Source: Neobacillus cucumis
Lineage (GTDB): Bacteria > Bacillota > Bacilli > Bacillales_B > DSM-18226
DNA: 64,000 nt
Assembly: GCF_016107705.1 (NCBI RefSeq)
Contig: NZ_JAEHGC010000014.1
Coordinates: 62,001-126,000, forward strand
Direction: 5' to 3'
Under the pieces are notes generated by a model, which saw only the letters and a list, made by a program, of their open reading frames with translations, made no database searches and was not told the DNA's origin. Of the stretch, positions 43,587-55,505 are shown in pieces (position 1 is the stretch's first letter; each line of letters begins with the position of its first letter). A program made the translations under genes and the position numbers.

Positions 43587-45359
43587 ATGAGACTCGTTCC
43601 TGAACGCCTTAAACATAATGGTTTATTTATTAATATGTTCCTGATCACTATGGTGATTATCATCATTGTTTCCACCACAATTGCTTGGACAACCATTCGA
43701 ATGGCAGAGCAATTCTTTTTTCAAAGATTTAGTATTATGAATGCTAAAGTAATGAATCAAGTAAAAGATCGCTTTGAAACATTTAATTACTCGATCGTTA
43801 CATCCGCAAACAATATTCTTGAGAGTGGTACAATCCGCTCCGTACTGACCGAAAAACAAACTACAGTACAACAAATGACCTCTTTTTATACGGTGGGGCA
43901 GCAGTTAAAACATATCCAATCCAATTTGGACCCATATGAAATAGAAATAATCCTTTTAGGTAGGAATGGAGTAAGCTTCCGAACAGATCGGAATGTTTGG
44001 ACGATTTCTGATCAAGAATTGAAAAACAGTACTCTTGTCAGGAATACTCTTGGACAGCCGAAAAAGCTGATGTACCAATACGATCAGCGGCCCAATGCAG
44101 CCTCTGAAACAGGAGATAAGCGGTTTATCGTTGCTTCCAAGGCCTTAATGGATCGGATTTCCGGAATCGTCTATGGTTCAATGTATTTTGCCATTCAAGA
44201 AAATGAATTCCGTCAATTCTATAGCAACTATACAAGCCAGGGTAATCATGTGTTTCTAGTGGACAAGTCCGGTGGTATTGTCTCGAGTGATAGAACGAAG
44301 CTTATCGGAAAAAAATCAAAAGAGCTTTTAGGCTATGCGGATAAGTTAAAAAACCAATCACACCAATATATCGTCGGCAAATTTATGGGGAAGGATCAAA
44401 TCATTTTAATGGACTATCTCCCCCAATTTGATATGTTTCTGTTTAATATTATCGACAAGCAAACTGCCTTCGGCGATTTAATTGACAAAAAGGCAATTGC
44501 ACTTGTTGCAATGGCGATTGTCTTGCTGGCGCTTATGATTGTTTTCCTTGCCTCAAGAAGGTTAACGAACTCATTAACAAGCTTGGTCAAGCAAATTGGA
44601 AGCGCACCAAAACATGATTTCGATAAGTATGTTTCTGTATCAGGAACGTATGAAACAAGGCAAATTGGTAATGCCTTTAATTCTATGCTTGATGAATTGC
44701 ACGAGTATGTCGAGCAATTGATATTGTCGCAAAAGGAAAAACGAAATGCAGAACTGGCGGCCCTGCAGCAGCAAATTAACCCTCATTTTTTATACAATAC
44801 ACTGACTTCCATTAAATTCATGGTGAATCAGGGGGAAAAGCAAGAGACAGAAGCGACCATTCATGCCTTGATTTCCTTGCTGCAAAATACAATCGGTAAT
44901 GTGAGTGAAACCATCTCGGTTAAGCAGGAAATCGATAATCTGAAAAACTATGTATTAATTAACCAAAAACGCTATGGTGACCGGATCAAGGTCAACTATT
45001 TCCTAGCGCCGGATTGTATGGACTTTCAAATTCCGAAACTGATTTTACAGCCGTTCATGGAAAATTCATTTTTCCATGGGTTTAACCGGAAAGCGGAAGG
45101 TTACATTAATGTATTAGTATGGCGAGACAGTGAAAACTTGATTTGTGAAGTGGTTGATAATGGGGATGGTATGGAAGTTGGGGTCGATAATACGATTCCG
45201 AAAACAAAGCGCAAACAACAGCTTTTCTCTGGAATTGGTGTACGGAATGTCCATGATCGGATTCAGCTGATTTATGGGGAGGAATATGGTGTAACGATTT
45301 CTAGTGAGATTGGGAACGGGACAAAGGTTAGAATCCTTCTGCCTATTCATTCAATCTAA
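43587..45359 (+). CDS. Sensor histidine kinase, YesM type
   Basis: A 590-residue kinase. Two membrane helices (about 14-38 and 300-322) enclose a 260-residue extracytoplasmic domain resembling a Cache sensor. A HAMP segment follows, then H400 in QQINPHFLYNTLTSIKFM and an ATPase domain with PFMENSFFHGF, DNGDGM and SGIGVRNVHDRI. Unlike the mgl kinase, it has its own large sensor domain. I used ATG 43587 (MRLVPERL); ATG 43578 is also possible. It starts 12 bp after the response regulator stop codon. The signal is probably a galactoside or its complex with the binding protein encoded next. Confidence 0.9.
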   Translation: MRLVPERLKHNGLFINMFLITMVIIIIVSTTIAWTTIRMAEQFFFQRFSIMNAKVMNQVKDRFETFNYSIVTSANNILESGTIRSVLTEKQTTVQQMTSFYTVGQQLKHIQSNLDPYEIEIILLGRNGVSFRTDRNVWTISDQELKNSTLVRNTLGQPKKLMYQYDQRPNAASETGDKRFIVASKALMDRISGIVYGSMYFAIQENEFRQFYSNYTSQGNHVFLVDKSGGIVSSDRTKLIGKKSKELLGYADKLKNQSHQYIVGKFMGKDQIILMDYLPQFDMFLFNIIDKQTAFGDLIDKKAIALVAMAIVLLALMIVFLASRRLTNSLTSLVKQIGSAPKHDFDKYVSVSGTYETRQIGNAFNSMLDELHEYVEQLILSQKEKRNAELAALQQQINPHFLYNTLTSIKFMVNQGEKQETEATIHALISLLQNTIGNVSETISVKQEIDNLKNYVLINQKRYGDRIKVNYFLAPDCMDFQIPKLILQPFMENSFFHGFNRKAEGYINVLVWRDSENLICEVVDNGDGMEVGVDNTIPKTKRKQQLFSGIGVRNVHDRIQLIYGEEYGVTISSEIGNGTKVRILLPIHSI

Positions 45360-45399
45360 AAAAAGTCTTACTATCTAAAAAAAGTACAAATTTAGGGAA

Positions 45400-45413
45400 T
45401 GTAACCGTATTCA
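45400..45413 (+). promoter_or_regulatory. Candidate cre site upstream of the sugar importer
   Basis: TGTAACCGTATTCA fits 13 of 14 positions of TGWAANCGNTNWCA. Confidence 0.45.
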
Positions 45414-45482
45414 TTTTACAAAAATATTACAAGTAAAGAAAAATATCGTCCTAACGATTACAGTTGGGCAGATGCTAACATT

Positions 45483-45517
45483 AGGTATGTAAGGAGATAA
45501 CGCTTACATACCTTTTT
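45483..45517 (+). promoter_or_regulatory. Leader hairpin with an embedded cre-like sequence
   Basis: AGGTATGTAAG pairs perfectly with CTTACATACCT (11 bp, 9-base loop), followed by five T residues, 20 bp before the binding-protein start. It looks like a terminator or attenuator. Its right half, read on the minus strand, is TGTAAGCGTTATCT, 13 of 14 to the cre pattern. Confidence 0.55.
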
Positions 45518-45537
45518 AAAATTGGGGGGAAATATCG

Positions 45538-46824
45538 ATGAAGAAAGTACTTGCACTTTTATTAGTAAGCATACTGTTATTGTCTGCCTGCTCTTCTGGA
45601 ACAAAAGAGAAAGCTTCCAGCAGCGCGAAAGACACAAAAGAAATAACCGTATTGGCTTGGGATCCTAATTTTAACATCAAAGCCATGAATCTAGCAAAAG
45701 AAGCTTACAAATCCGTTGATCCGAAGCTCAATATTAAAGTCGTTGAAAACGCTCAAGCGGATATTGTTCAAAAGCTAAACACTTCATTAAGCTCAGGAAC
45801 GACAAAAGGACTGCCAAATATTGTATTAATTGAGGATTATCGTGCGCAAAGTTTCCTTAAAGCATATCCAGACGCATTCTATGATTTAAGCAAAACATTT
45901 AATGCCGATGATTTTGCCCAATATAAACTAGCTCCAACTAGCTTGGACGGTAAGCACTATGGTCTTCCATTTGATACGGGTGTTACAGGATTATATGTAA
46001 GAACAGATTATTTGAAAAAAGCAGGCTACACAATTGATGATTTAAAAGGTATCGATTGGAACAAATATATTGAAATTGGTAAAAAAGTAAAAGCTGCAAC
46101 TGGTAAAGAAATGTTAACCCAGGATCCAAAAGACCTTGGTCTTATCCGTATGATGATCCAGTCTGCCGGTTCATGGTATTTAAAGAATGATGGGGCAACA
46201 CCTGACCTAGCAGACAACGCAGCATTAAAAGATGCCTTTAAAACCTATAAAGCGATTTTAGATGCTGGTCTTGTTAAACCGGTTTCTGACTGGAGCCAAT
46301 TTGTTGCCGGTTTTAACAGCGGGGCAGTTGCTACTGTTCCAACGGGTAACTGGATTACCGCATCCATCAAAGCAGAGGCGTCACAATCTGGCAAGTGGGC
46401 AGTTGCACCGCTTCCAAAACTTCCTGGTGTAGAAACTTCTGTTAATGCCTCAAACCTAGGCGGCAGCTCATGGTATGTTCTAAATGTGCCAGGAAAAGAA
46501 AAGGCAGCAGAATTCTTAGCAAAAACCTTTGGTTCTAATGTTAATTTTTATCAAACATTAGTTAAAGAAATTGGGGCAATTGGAACTTACAAGCCGGCTG
46601 CTGAGGGTGAGGCTTATAAAGCAAGTGATGAATTCTTTGGCGGTCAAAAAGTCATTACTGATTTTGCAAATTGGACTACTCAAATTCCTCAAGTAAACTA
46701 CGGCTTACACACTTACGCTATTGAGGATATTCTTGCTGTGGCCATGCAGGATTATTTAAAAGGTAAAGACCTTGATAAAGTGCTCACAGATGCTCAAAAG
46801 CAAGCGGAAGAGCAAATTAAATAA
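45538..46824 (+). CDS. CUT1 sugar-binding lipoprotein, probable galactoside binder
   Basis: A 428-residue solute-binding lipoprotein (lipobox LSAC around residues 15-18, followed by a Ser/Lys linker) of extracellular family 1: ITVLAWDPNFN, a GLPNIVLIEDY segment, HYGLPFDTGVTGLYVRTDYL and NLGGSSWYVLNV. It should capture an oligosaccharide for the two permeases encoded next. Position between a YesM/YesN system and a beta-galactosidase points to lactose or other galactosides, which is inference. GGGGGG lies before the ATG. Confidence 0.88.
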   Translation: MKKVLALLLVSILLLSACSSGTKEKASSSAKDTKEITVLAWDPNFNIKAMNLAKEAYKSVDPKLNIKVVENAQADIVQKLNTSLSSGTTKGLPNIVLIEDYRAQSFLKAYPDAFYDLSKTFNADDFAQYKLAPTSLDGKHYGLPFDTGVTGLYVRTDYLKKAGYTIDDLKGIDWNKYIEIGKKVKAATGKEMLTQDPKDLGLIRMMIQSAGSWYLKNDGATPDLADNAALKDAFKTYKAILDAGLVKPVSDWSQFVAGFNSGAVATVPTGNWITASIKAEASQSGKWAVAPLPKLPGVETSVNASNLGGSSWYVLNVPGKEKAAEFLAKTFGSNVNFYQTLVKEIGAIGTYKPAAEGEAYKASDEFFGGQKVITDFANWTTQIPQVNYGLHTYAIEDILAVAMQDYLKGKDLDKVLTDAQKQAEEQIK

Positions 46825-46853
46825 ATTTATTTTAAAAAAACAATGAGAACTTT

Positions 46854-46935
46854 AGCCTCAGGAATTCGCTAGCTTCTCCTACTCGGTTTAATGGAGCAAA
46901 CTGATGGGCATGCGGGATTTCCGGGGCTTTTTCTT
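46854..46935 (+). other. Imperfect stem between binding protein and permease genes
   Basis: AGCCTC (46854) can pair with GGGGCT (46923-46928), with GG/CC continuing after a bulge, and TTTTTCTTT follows. The 58-base interior holds weaker stems. It may reduce read-through so that the binding protein is made in excess. Confidence 0.4.
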
Positions 46936-46959
46936 TAAAGATAAAGGAGTTGATTGATC

Positions 46960-47883
46960 GTGATACCCGCAAAAGCCGACAAAAGCCTTCCGTTAGTAAA
47001 ATCCAATCGAAACCTTCGGGTGAAAAACACCTTGATTGGCTGGTCCTTTATTGCTATTGCAACCGTAATGATTGGTTTATTTTATTTCTACCCGATGATT
47101 CAATCCCTCATCCTGTCCTTTAAGTCAGGTACTGGAGTCAGTTTGAAATTTGTAGGTTTTGAAAATTACGTTCGTTTATTCAAGGACCCAGTGTTCCTCA
47201 CCACCGTAAAAAATACCGTGATTTACTTGATCATTCAAGTGCCAATTATGATTATTCTCGCTTTATTTCTATCGGTTTTACTCAATAATAAAAAACTTAA
47301 GCTAAAGGGTTTCTTTCGGACCGCAATCTTTTTACCGTGTGTAACTTCCCTTGTTGCCTATTCCGTTATTTTTAAATATTTATTTGGTCAAGATGGCATC
47401 ATTAACTTCATGCTCATGAAAATTGCGCTTATTTCAGAACCCATCCAATGGCTGACAGACCCTTTTTGGGCCAAAATTACGATTATCATTGCGATTACTT
47501 GGCGCTGGACAGGGTATAACATGATTTTCTTTTTATCCGGTTTGCAGAACATCGATGAATCCATATATGAAGCGGCCAAAATTGATGGGGCCTCGTCCAT
47601 TCAACAATTTTTCAAAATAACGATTCCTATGATGAAGCCAATTATCTTATTTACAACAATCACATCAACAATTGGTACACTGCAATTGTTTGACGAAGTT
47701 ATGAATATTACCAAAGGCGGACCAGGAAATGCGACGATGACCATTTCCGAGTACATCTACAATGTTTCATTCAAATATACACCTGATTTCGGCTATGCGG
47801 CGACAGTCTCTTATGCCATTGTAATCTTAATTATCTTTTTCTCTATTATTCAGTTCAAAGTAGCAGGTGATAAAAATGACTAA
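46960..47883 (+). CDS. CUT1 sugar ABC transporter permease (LacF/MalF type)
   Basis: A 307-residue permease with six membrane helices. The EAA loop, which contacts the ATPase, is YEAAKIDGASSIQQFFKITIPMMKP. TKGGPGNATMTISEYIYN is another family stretch. The start is uncertain: GTG 46960 lies ten bases after AAAGGAG, TTG 46954 only four. It overlaps the second permease gene by 8 bp. No ATPase gene is in this operon; in Bacillus such importers are commonly driven by the shared MsmX ATPase. Confidence 0.88.
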   Translation: MIPAKADKSLPLVKSNRNLRVKNTLIGWSFIAIATVMIGLFYFYPMIQSLILSFKSGTGVSLKFVGFENYVRLFKDPVFLTTVKNTVIYLIIQVPIMIILALFLSVLLNNKKLKLKGFFRTAIFLPCVTSLVAYSVIFKYLFGQDGIINFMLMKIALISEPIQWLTDPFWAKITIIIAITWRWTGYNMIFFLSGLQNIDESIYEAAKIDGASSIQQFFKITIPMMKPIILFTTITSTIGTLQLFDEVMNITKGGPGNATMTISEYIYNVSFKYTPDFGYAATVSYAIVILIIFFSIIQFKVAGDKND

Positions 47884-48700
47884 TCTTAAACGTGTATTCA
47901 GCTATGCAGTCCTTATCATCGCTTCAATTATTTCGGTTTTTCCATTTTTATGGATGATTGTCAGCTCCACGAATAAGTCCGTTGATGTAACAAAGGGCAG
48001 ATTGCTGCCTGGCAGTCATTTTATGCAAAATCTTCACAATTTGTTGGATACAGCTGACCTTGGCACAGCGTTAATGAATTCAGCGAAGATTTCCATTACT
48101 ACAACCGTATTAGCGATGCTCATCGCCTCCTTGGCAGGATATGGGTTTGAAATTTACAAAAGTAAGGCAAAGGATGTTGTGTTTAATATCCTCTTGCTTT
48201 CGATGATGATTCCGTTTGCGGCTTTAATGGTACCGTTATTCCGAATGTTCGGAACGATTTCACAAACTGTCCCGGTACTTGGAATCGATACGCTTACAGC
48301 AGTTGTATTGCCGACTGTCACAACGGCCTTTCTAATTTTCTTTTTTAGACAAAGCACAAAGATGTTTCCAAAAGAAATTTTGGAAGCAGGCCGGATTGAT
48401 GGTTTAACGGAACTGGGGTTATTCTTTAGAATTTATATTCCAACGATGAAGACCTCTTATTCCGCGGCAGCCATCATTACCTTTATGGCGAGCTGGAATA
48501 GTTACTTATGGCCGCTCGTAATTTTACAATCACCTGAAAATCAGACAATTCCATTACTGATCTCCAATCTCGGGTCTAGTTACGCACCCGATTATGGAAT
48601 TATTATGACAGCGATTGTCATTGCAACCTTGCCGGCGGCGCTTATTTTCTTCCTCATGCAAAAGCATTTTGTTGCAGGGATGATGGGTTCAGTGAAATAA
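47876..48700 (+). CDS. CUT1 sugar ABC transporter permease (LacG/MalG type)
   Basis: A 274-residue permease with six helices, starting at an ATG that overlaps the upstream stop codon (ATGACTAA), with AGGTGAT as ribosome site. Its EAA loop reads LEAGRIDGLTELGLFFRIYIPTMK, with L instead of the leading E-A-A wording. FPFLWMIVSSTNKS and MASWNSYLWPLVIL are typical of the MalG branch. It forms a heterodimer with the previous permease. The beta-galactosidase gene begins 26 bp later. Confidence 0.88.
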   Translation: MTNLKRVFSYAVLIIASIISVFPFLWMIVSSTNKSVDVTKGRLLPGSHFMQNLHNLLDTADLGTALMNSAKISITTTVLAMLIASLAGYGFEIYKSKAKDVVFNILLLSMMIPFAALMVPLFRMFGTISQTVPVLGIDTLTAVVLPTVTTAFLIFFFRQSTKMFPKEILEAGRIDGLTELGLFFRIYIPTMKTSYSAAAIITFMASWNSYLWPLVILQSPENQTIPLLISNLGSSYAPDYGIIMTAIVIATLPAALIFFLMQKHFVAGMMGSVK

Positions 48701-48708
48701 ATGATTAA

Positions 48709-51756
<3,048 letters not shown>

Positions 51757-51767
51757 AAAAAGAGATA

Positions 51768-51859
51768 CGCAAATAAAGCCGGCCTTTTCGCAAATAAAAG
51801 TAATACATTCGCAAATAAAACTAGAAAATTCGCAAATAAACTATCAAGAATCGCATTTT
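51768..51859 (+). repeat. Five-copy phrase repeat with 21-bp pitch
   Basis: CGCAAATAAA begins at 51768, 51789, 51810 and 51831, and a degenerate CGCATTTT at 51852. The interval is 21 bp every time, while the 11 bases between phrases are almost unrelated. It fills the gap between lacZ and the second alpha-galactosidase gene. Confidence 0.9.
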
Positions 51860-51927
51860 AAGGGGAGGGTGGTATAAAAATCCCCTTATTTTGTATATCA
51901 AACAAAGCAGGGAAAAAGGTGAACGTT

Positions 51928-54156
51928 ATGCTAATCCATGTGAATCAAGAAACAAAGCAATTTCATTTAACTAATGGCCAAGTAAGTTATATTTTTCATG
52001 TAATGAAAAATGGCCACCTTGGCCATCTATATTACGGGAAGGGATTACGGCATCGATCGGATTTTTCCCATTTGCAAACCTATGATGTTCCAACTGCTGC
52101 AAGCTGTCATCCATATGCGGATGATCCGGCCTTTAGCTTGGAAACATTACGGCAGGAGTACCCGGCCTATGGAAATTCTGATTTTCGCGAACCCGCGATA
52201 AGTGTAAGGAAACACGATGAGCATCATGTTCCGAACTTTCAATATCAAACTTTTAAAATACTAGACGGAAAGCCAGGACTTGAGGGGCTGCCGGCAACAT
52301 ATGTTGAAGACGCGCAAGATGCAAGTACACTTCAAATCCTCTTAAAGGATGACCACCTTCAAGCGGAATTGACGTTAAATTATACAATATTCCGCGACCT
52401 TCCAGTTATTGCGAGAAGTGCTCAGGTAATGAACGTTGGCTCGCAGAGATTAGACATTGAGCGAATGATGGGGGCATCGATTGATCTTCCAGATAAAGAT
52501 TTTATGTTTGTCCACTTGGCGGGGACTTGGTCACGTGAACGTCATGTTAAGGAACGAAAGCTAGAAGTGGGTATTCAGTCCATTTCCAGTTTGCGCGGTG
52601 CCAGTTCCCATCACCATAATCCATTTTTAGCCTTAAAAAGGCCGCATGCAACAGAGAATTCTGGTGAAGTTTATGGATTTAATTTTGTCTACAGCAGTAA
52701 TTTTATCATGCAGGCAGAGGTGGACCATTATGATGTGACGCGAGTGATGGCAGGGATTCATCCATTTGGTTTTAAGTGGGGGCTTATGCCTCAGGATTCT
52801 TTCCAAACTCCGGAGGTTGTAATGGTGTATTCTGACCAAGGTTTAAATGGGATGAGTCAGGCTTTTCATTCGCTTTACCGGGAGCATTTGATTCGGGCTC
52901 AGTGGAAGAAGCAAGACCGCCCGATTTTGATTAATAACTGGGAAGCTACCTATTTTGACTTTAATGAGGAAAAGCTCGTAAACATCGCGAAATCAGCGAA
53001 GGAATTAGGGATTGAATTGTTTGTCCTTGATGATGGCTGGTTTGGAAAAAGAAATGACGATACTACCTCGCTTGGTGATTGGGATGTGGATCTCAACAAA
53101 CTCCCGAATGGTCTGGAAAGCTTGGCGGAGAAAATAAAGGGGCTGGGAATGAAGTTCGGGCTTTGGTTTGAACCGGAAATGATTAGTCCCGAAAGCGATT
53201 TATTTCGGGAGCATCCCGATTGGGCTATAGGGCTGCCGCATCTTCCCAAAACGCTTGGCCGTAACCAGCTTGTACTTGATTTTTCAAGGCCGGAAATTGT
53301 TGATTATCTCTATGAAAAAATGTCCAATATCATCAGACGGACGAATCTTTCTTATATTAAATGGGATATGAATCGGAATATTACGGAGCCATTTTCGCAA
53401 AGACTTGCAGCAAACCAGCAAGGTGAATTTTTTCACCGTTATATATTAGGTGTTTATCGATTATACGGGCGGTTGACTGCTGAGTTTCCTGAGGTGCTGT
53501 TTGAATCCTGTGCAGGAGGCGGCGGACGATTTGATCCGGGGATGATGTATTATGCGCCGCAAGCTTGGACGAGTGATGATACGGATGCGGTCGAAAGGCT
53601 GAAAATCCAGTACGGAACATCGTTCGCCTATCCAATTCACAGCATGGGTTCACATGTTTCGGCTGTTCCGAATCACCAAACGTTACGGTCAACCCCTTTA
53701 TCTACCAGGGCAAACACGGCATACTTTGGAACTTTTGGGTATGAACTAAATCCATTGTCGTTAACGGATCAAGAGCGGGAAGAAATTAAAGAGCAGGTTG
53801 CTTTTTATAAACAGCATCGCAGGTTGGTACGCGACGGCCACTTTTATCGTCTGCTAAGCCCGTTTGAAGGCAATGAAACCGCTTGGATGATTGTCAGCCC
53901 GGATCAATCGGAGGCGTTAGTTGGCTGGTATAAGGTGTTAGCCACACCGACCTCCTTGAAGCAGCAAACAGTAAAACTAATGGGGTTAGACCCATCGAAA
54001 TCCTATAGTGTATTTGGATGTGATCAGATTTTTTATGGAGATGAACTCATGCAGGCGGGACTATCCCTTTCGACAGAATTTAATGGTGTAAACAAGGATT
54101 CCGCTGAACGTGGCGGCGACTATCAATCCCAGGTTTTTTATTTAAAAATTAAGTGA
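51928..54156 (+). CDS. Alpha-galactosidase, GH36 (second copy)
   Basis: A 742-residue paralogue of the enzyme at 16.9 kb. The nucleophile is D480 in YIKWDMNRN and the acid/base is D550 in WTSDDTDA; CAGGGGRFDPGM and LINNWEATYF are conserved. Both have the same domain plan and no signal peptide. The N-terminal sandwich differs more than the barrel, so substrate length preferences may differ. I start at ATG 51928, six bases after AGGTGA; GTG 51919 would add three residues. It is separated from lacZ by a repeat array and ended by a terminator before galK. Confidence 0.93.
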   Translation: MLIHVNQETKQFHLTNGQVSYIFHVMKNGHLGHLYYGKGLRHRSDFSHLQTYDVPTAASCHPYADDPAFSLETLRQEYPAYGNSDFREPAISVRKHDEHHVPNFQYQTFKILDGKPGLEGLPATYVEDAQDASTLQILLKDDHLQAELTLNYTIFRDLPVIARSAQVMNVGSQRLDIERMMGASIDLPDKDFMFVHLAGTWSRERHVKERKLEVGIQSISSLRGASSHHHNPFLALKRPHATENSGEVYGFNFVYSSNFIMQAEVDHYDVTRVMAGIHPFGFKWGLMPQDSFQTPEVVMVYSDQGLNGMSQAFHSLYREHLIRAQWKKQDRPILINNWEATYFDFNEEKLVNIAKSAKELGIELFVLDDGWFGKRNDDTTSLGDWDVDLNKLPNGLESLAEKIKGLGMKFGLWFEPEMISPESDLFREHPDWAIGLPHLPKTLGRNQLVLDFSRPEIVDYLYEKMSNIIRRTNLSYIKWDMNRNITEPFSQRLAANQQGEFFHRYILGVYRLYGRLTAEFPEVLFESCAGGGGRFDPGMMYYAPQAWTSDDTDAVERLKIQYGTSFAYPIHSMGSHVSAVPNHQTLRSTPLSTRANTAYFGTFGYELNPLSLTDQEREEIKEQVAFYKQHRRLVRDGHFYRLLSPFEGNETAWMIVSPDQSEALVGWYKVLATPTSLKQQTVKLMGLDPSKSYSVFGCDQIFYGDELMQAGLSLSTEFNGVNKDSAERGGDYQSQVFYLKIK

Positions 54157-54192
54157 TTGGTGCCAATTTTTATATGGTAAAGAGGCAACTTG

Positions 54193-54219
54193 AGAACGGA
54201 GCAACTTCCGTTCTTTTTT
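54193..54219 (+). terminator. Intrinsic terminator before the gal operon
   Basis: AGAACGGA pairs with TCCGTTCT (8 bp, 6-base loop), followed by five T residues. Confidence 0.85.
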
Positions 54220-54226
54220 ATTAAAT

Positions 54227-54290
54227 TTTTTAGTAAAAATTTTAGTAAAACTATTGCGCGATTTTTACTAAAAACAGTAAAATAAAACTA
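54227..54290 (+). promoter_or_regulatory. gal promoter with three palindromic operators
   Basis: TTTTTAGTAAAAA (54227-54239), TTTTAGTAAAA (54240-54250) and TTTTTACTAAAAA (54262-54274) are variants of one odd palindrome. A possible promoter, TTGCGC (54254) and TAAAAT (54278) with 18 bp between, encloses the third copy. The LacI-family protein encoded at the end of the operon is the likely binder. Confidence 0.65.
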
Positions 54291-54323
54291 AAGAAAGATT
54301 TCTAAATAACGGAGGTCCCTAAA

Positions 54324-55505
54324 ATGAACGTTACTACCTTAAAAACAACCTTCCAAGATTTGTTTCAAACCAAACCCGAAAAAGCATTCTTCGCACCAGG
54401 CAGAATTAATTTAATCGGCGAACACACTGATTACAACTGTGGCCATGTGTTTCCCTGTGCAATTACCTATGGAACCTATGCCGTTGCGAAAAAACGGGAC
54501 GATCAGCTGGTCCGCTTGTACTCAGCAAACTTCCCTGAAAAAGGCATTATTGAATTTGACTTAAACCACCTTGATTACGCAAAAGAAGATAACTGGGCCA
54601 ATTACCCAAAAGGGATGATTCGCTGTATCATCGAAGCGGGGTACAGAATTCCAACCGGCTTTGAATGCGTCATCCAAGGAAATATCCCAAATGGGGCCGG
54701 ACTTTCCTCCTCGGCATCCATTGAACTGTTAACCGGGGCACTAGTGGATGGTCTTTTCGGATTAGAAATCCCGCGCCTTGAGTTAATCAAGCTAGGAAAA
54801 CAAGTTGAAAACCAATTCATCGGTGTTAACAGCGGAATCATGGACCAATTTGCGATCGGGATGGGCAAACATGATGCCGGGATTTTACTAGATTGCCAGA
54901 CATTAAGTTATGAATACGCACCCATCAAACTTGAAAACCACAAAATCTTAATCATGAACACGAACAAACGCCGTGAATTAGCGGATTCCAAATACAATGA
55001 GCGCAGAGGTGAATGTGAAGAGGCCCTCTCGCAGCTGCAGAAAAAACTGCCAATTGAAGCGCTTGGTCAGCTTTCAGAAGAAGAGTATGATGCCAATCAA
55101 TCCCTCATCACAAACGAAACCATTCGCAAACGGGCGAAACATGCCGTCTATGAAAATATGAGAACCTTGAAGGCACTGCAAGAATTAAAGGCTGGAAACC
55201 TGGAGGCCTTCGGTCAATTAATGAACCTATCCCATATATCCTTACGGGACGACTACGAGGTTACCGGAATCGAGCTTGATAGCTTAGTAGAAGCAGCTTG
55301 GAAACAGCCAGGAGTCCTTGGGGCACGGATGACGGGAGCCGGCTTTGGCGGCTGTGCAATTGCAATTGTCGAAAACGAAAAAGTCGAGAATTTTATTGGC
55401 AATGTCGGTGCAGCCTATCGCGAAAAAATTGGCTATGATGCCGATTTTTATGTAGCAAGCATTGGCGATGGAGCGAAAGAAGTAGAAATGGAGGCGGTAA
55501 GATGA
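54324..55505 (+). CDS. galK: Galactokinase
   Basis: A 393-residue GHMP kinase that makes galactose-1-phosphate from galactose and ATP. The substrate motif GRINLIGEHTDYN is near residue 27, the phosphate loop is GAGLSSSASIE and the third motif is MTGAGFGGCAIA. All three mark galactokinase. GGAGG lies ten bases before the ATG at 54324. It is first gene of galK-galE-galT-galM-regulator and overlaps galE by four bases (ATGA). Confidence 0.96.
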   Translation: MNVTTLKTTFQDLFQTKPEKAFFAPGRINLIGEHTDYNCGHVFPCAITYGTYAVAKKRDDQLVRLYSANFPEKGIIEFDLNHLDYAKEDNWANYPKGMIRCIIEAGYRIPTGFECVIQGNIPNGAGLSSSASIELLTGALVDGLFGLEIPRLELIKLGKQVENQFIGVNSGIMDQFAIGMGKHDAGILLDCQTLSYEYAPIKLENHKILIMNTNKRRELADSKYNERRGECEEALSQLQKKLPIEALGQLSEEEYDANQSLITNETIRKRAKHAVYENMRTLKALQELKAGNLEAFGQLMNLSHISLRDDYEVTGIELDSLVEAAWKQPGVLGARMTGAGFGGCAIAIVENEKVENFIGNVGAAYREKIGYDADFYVASIGDGAKEVEMEAVR

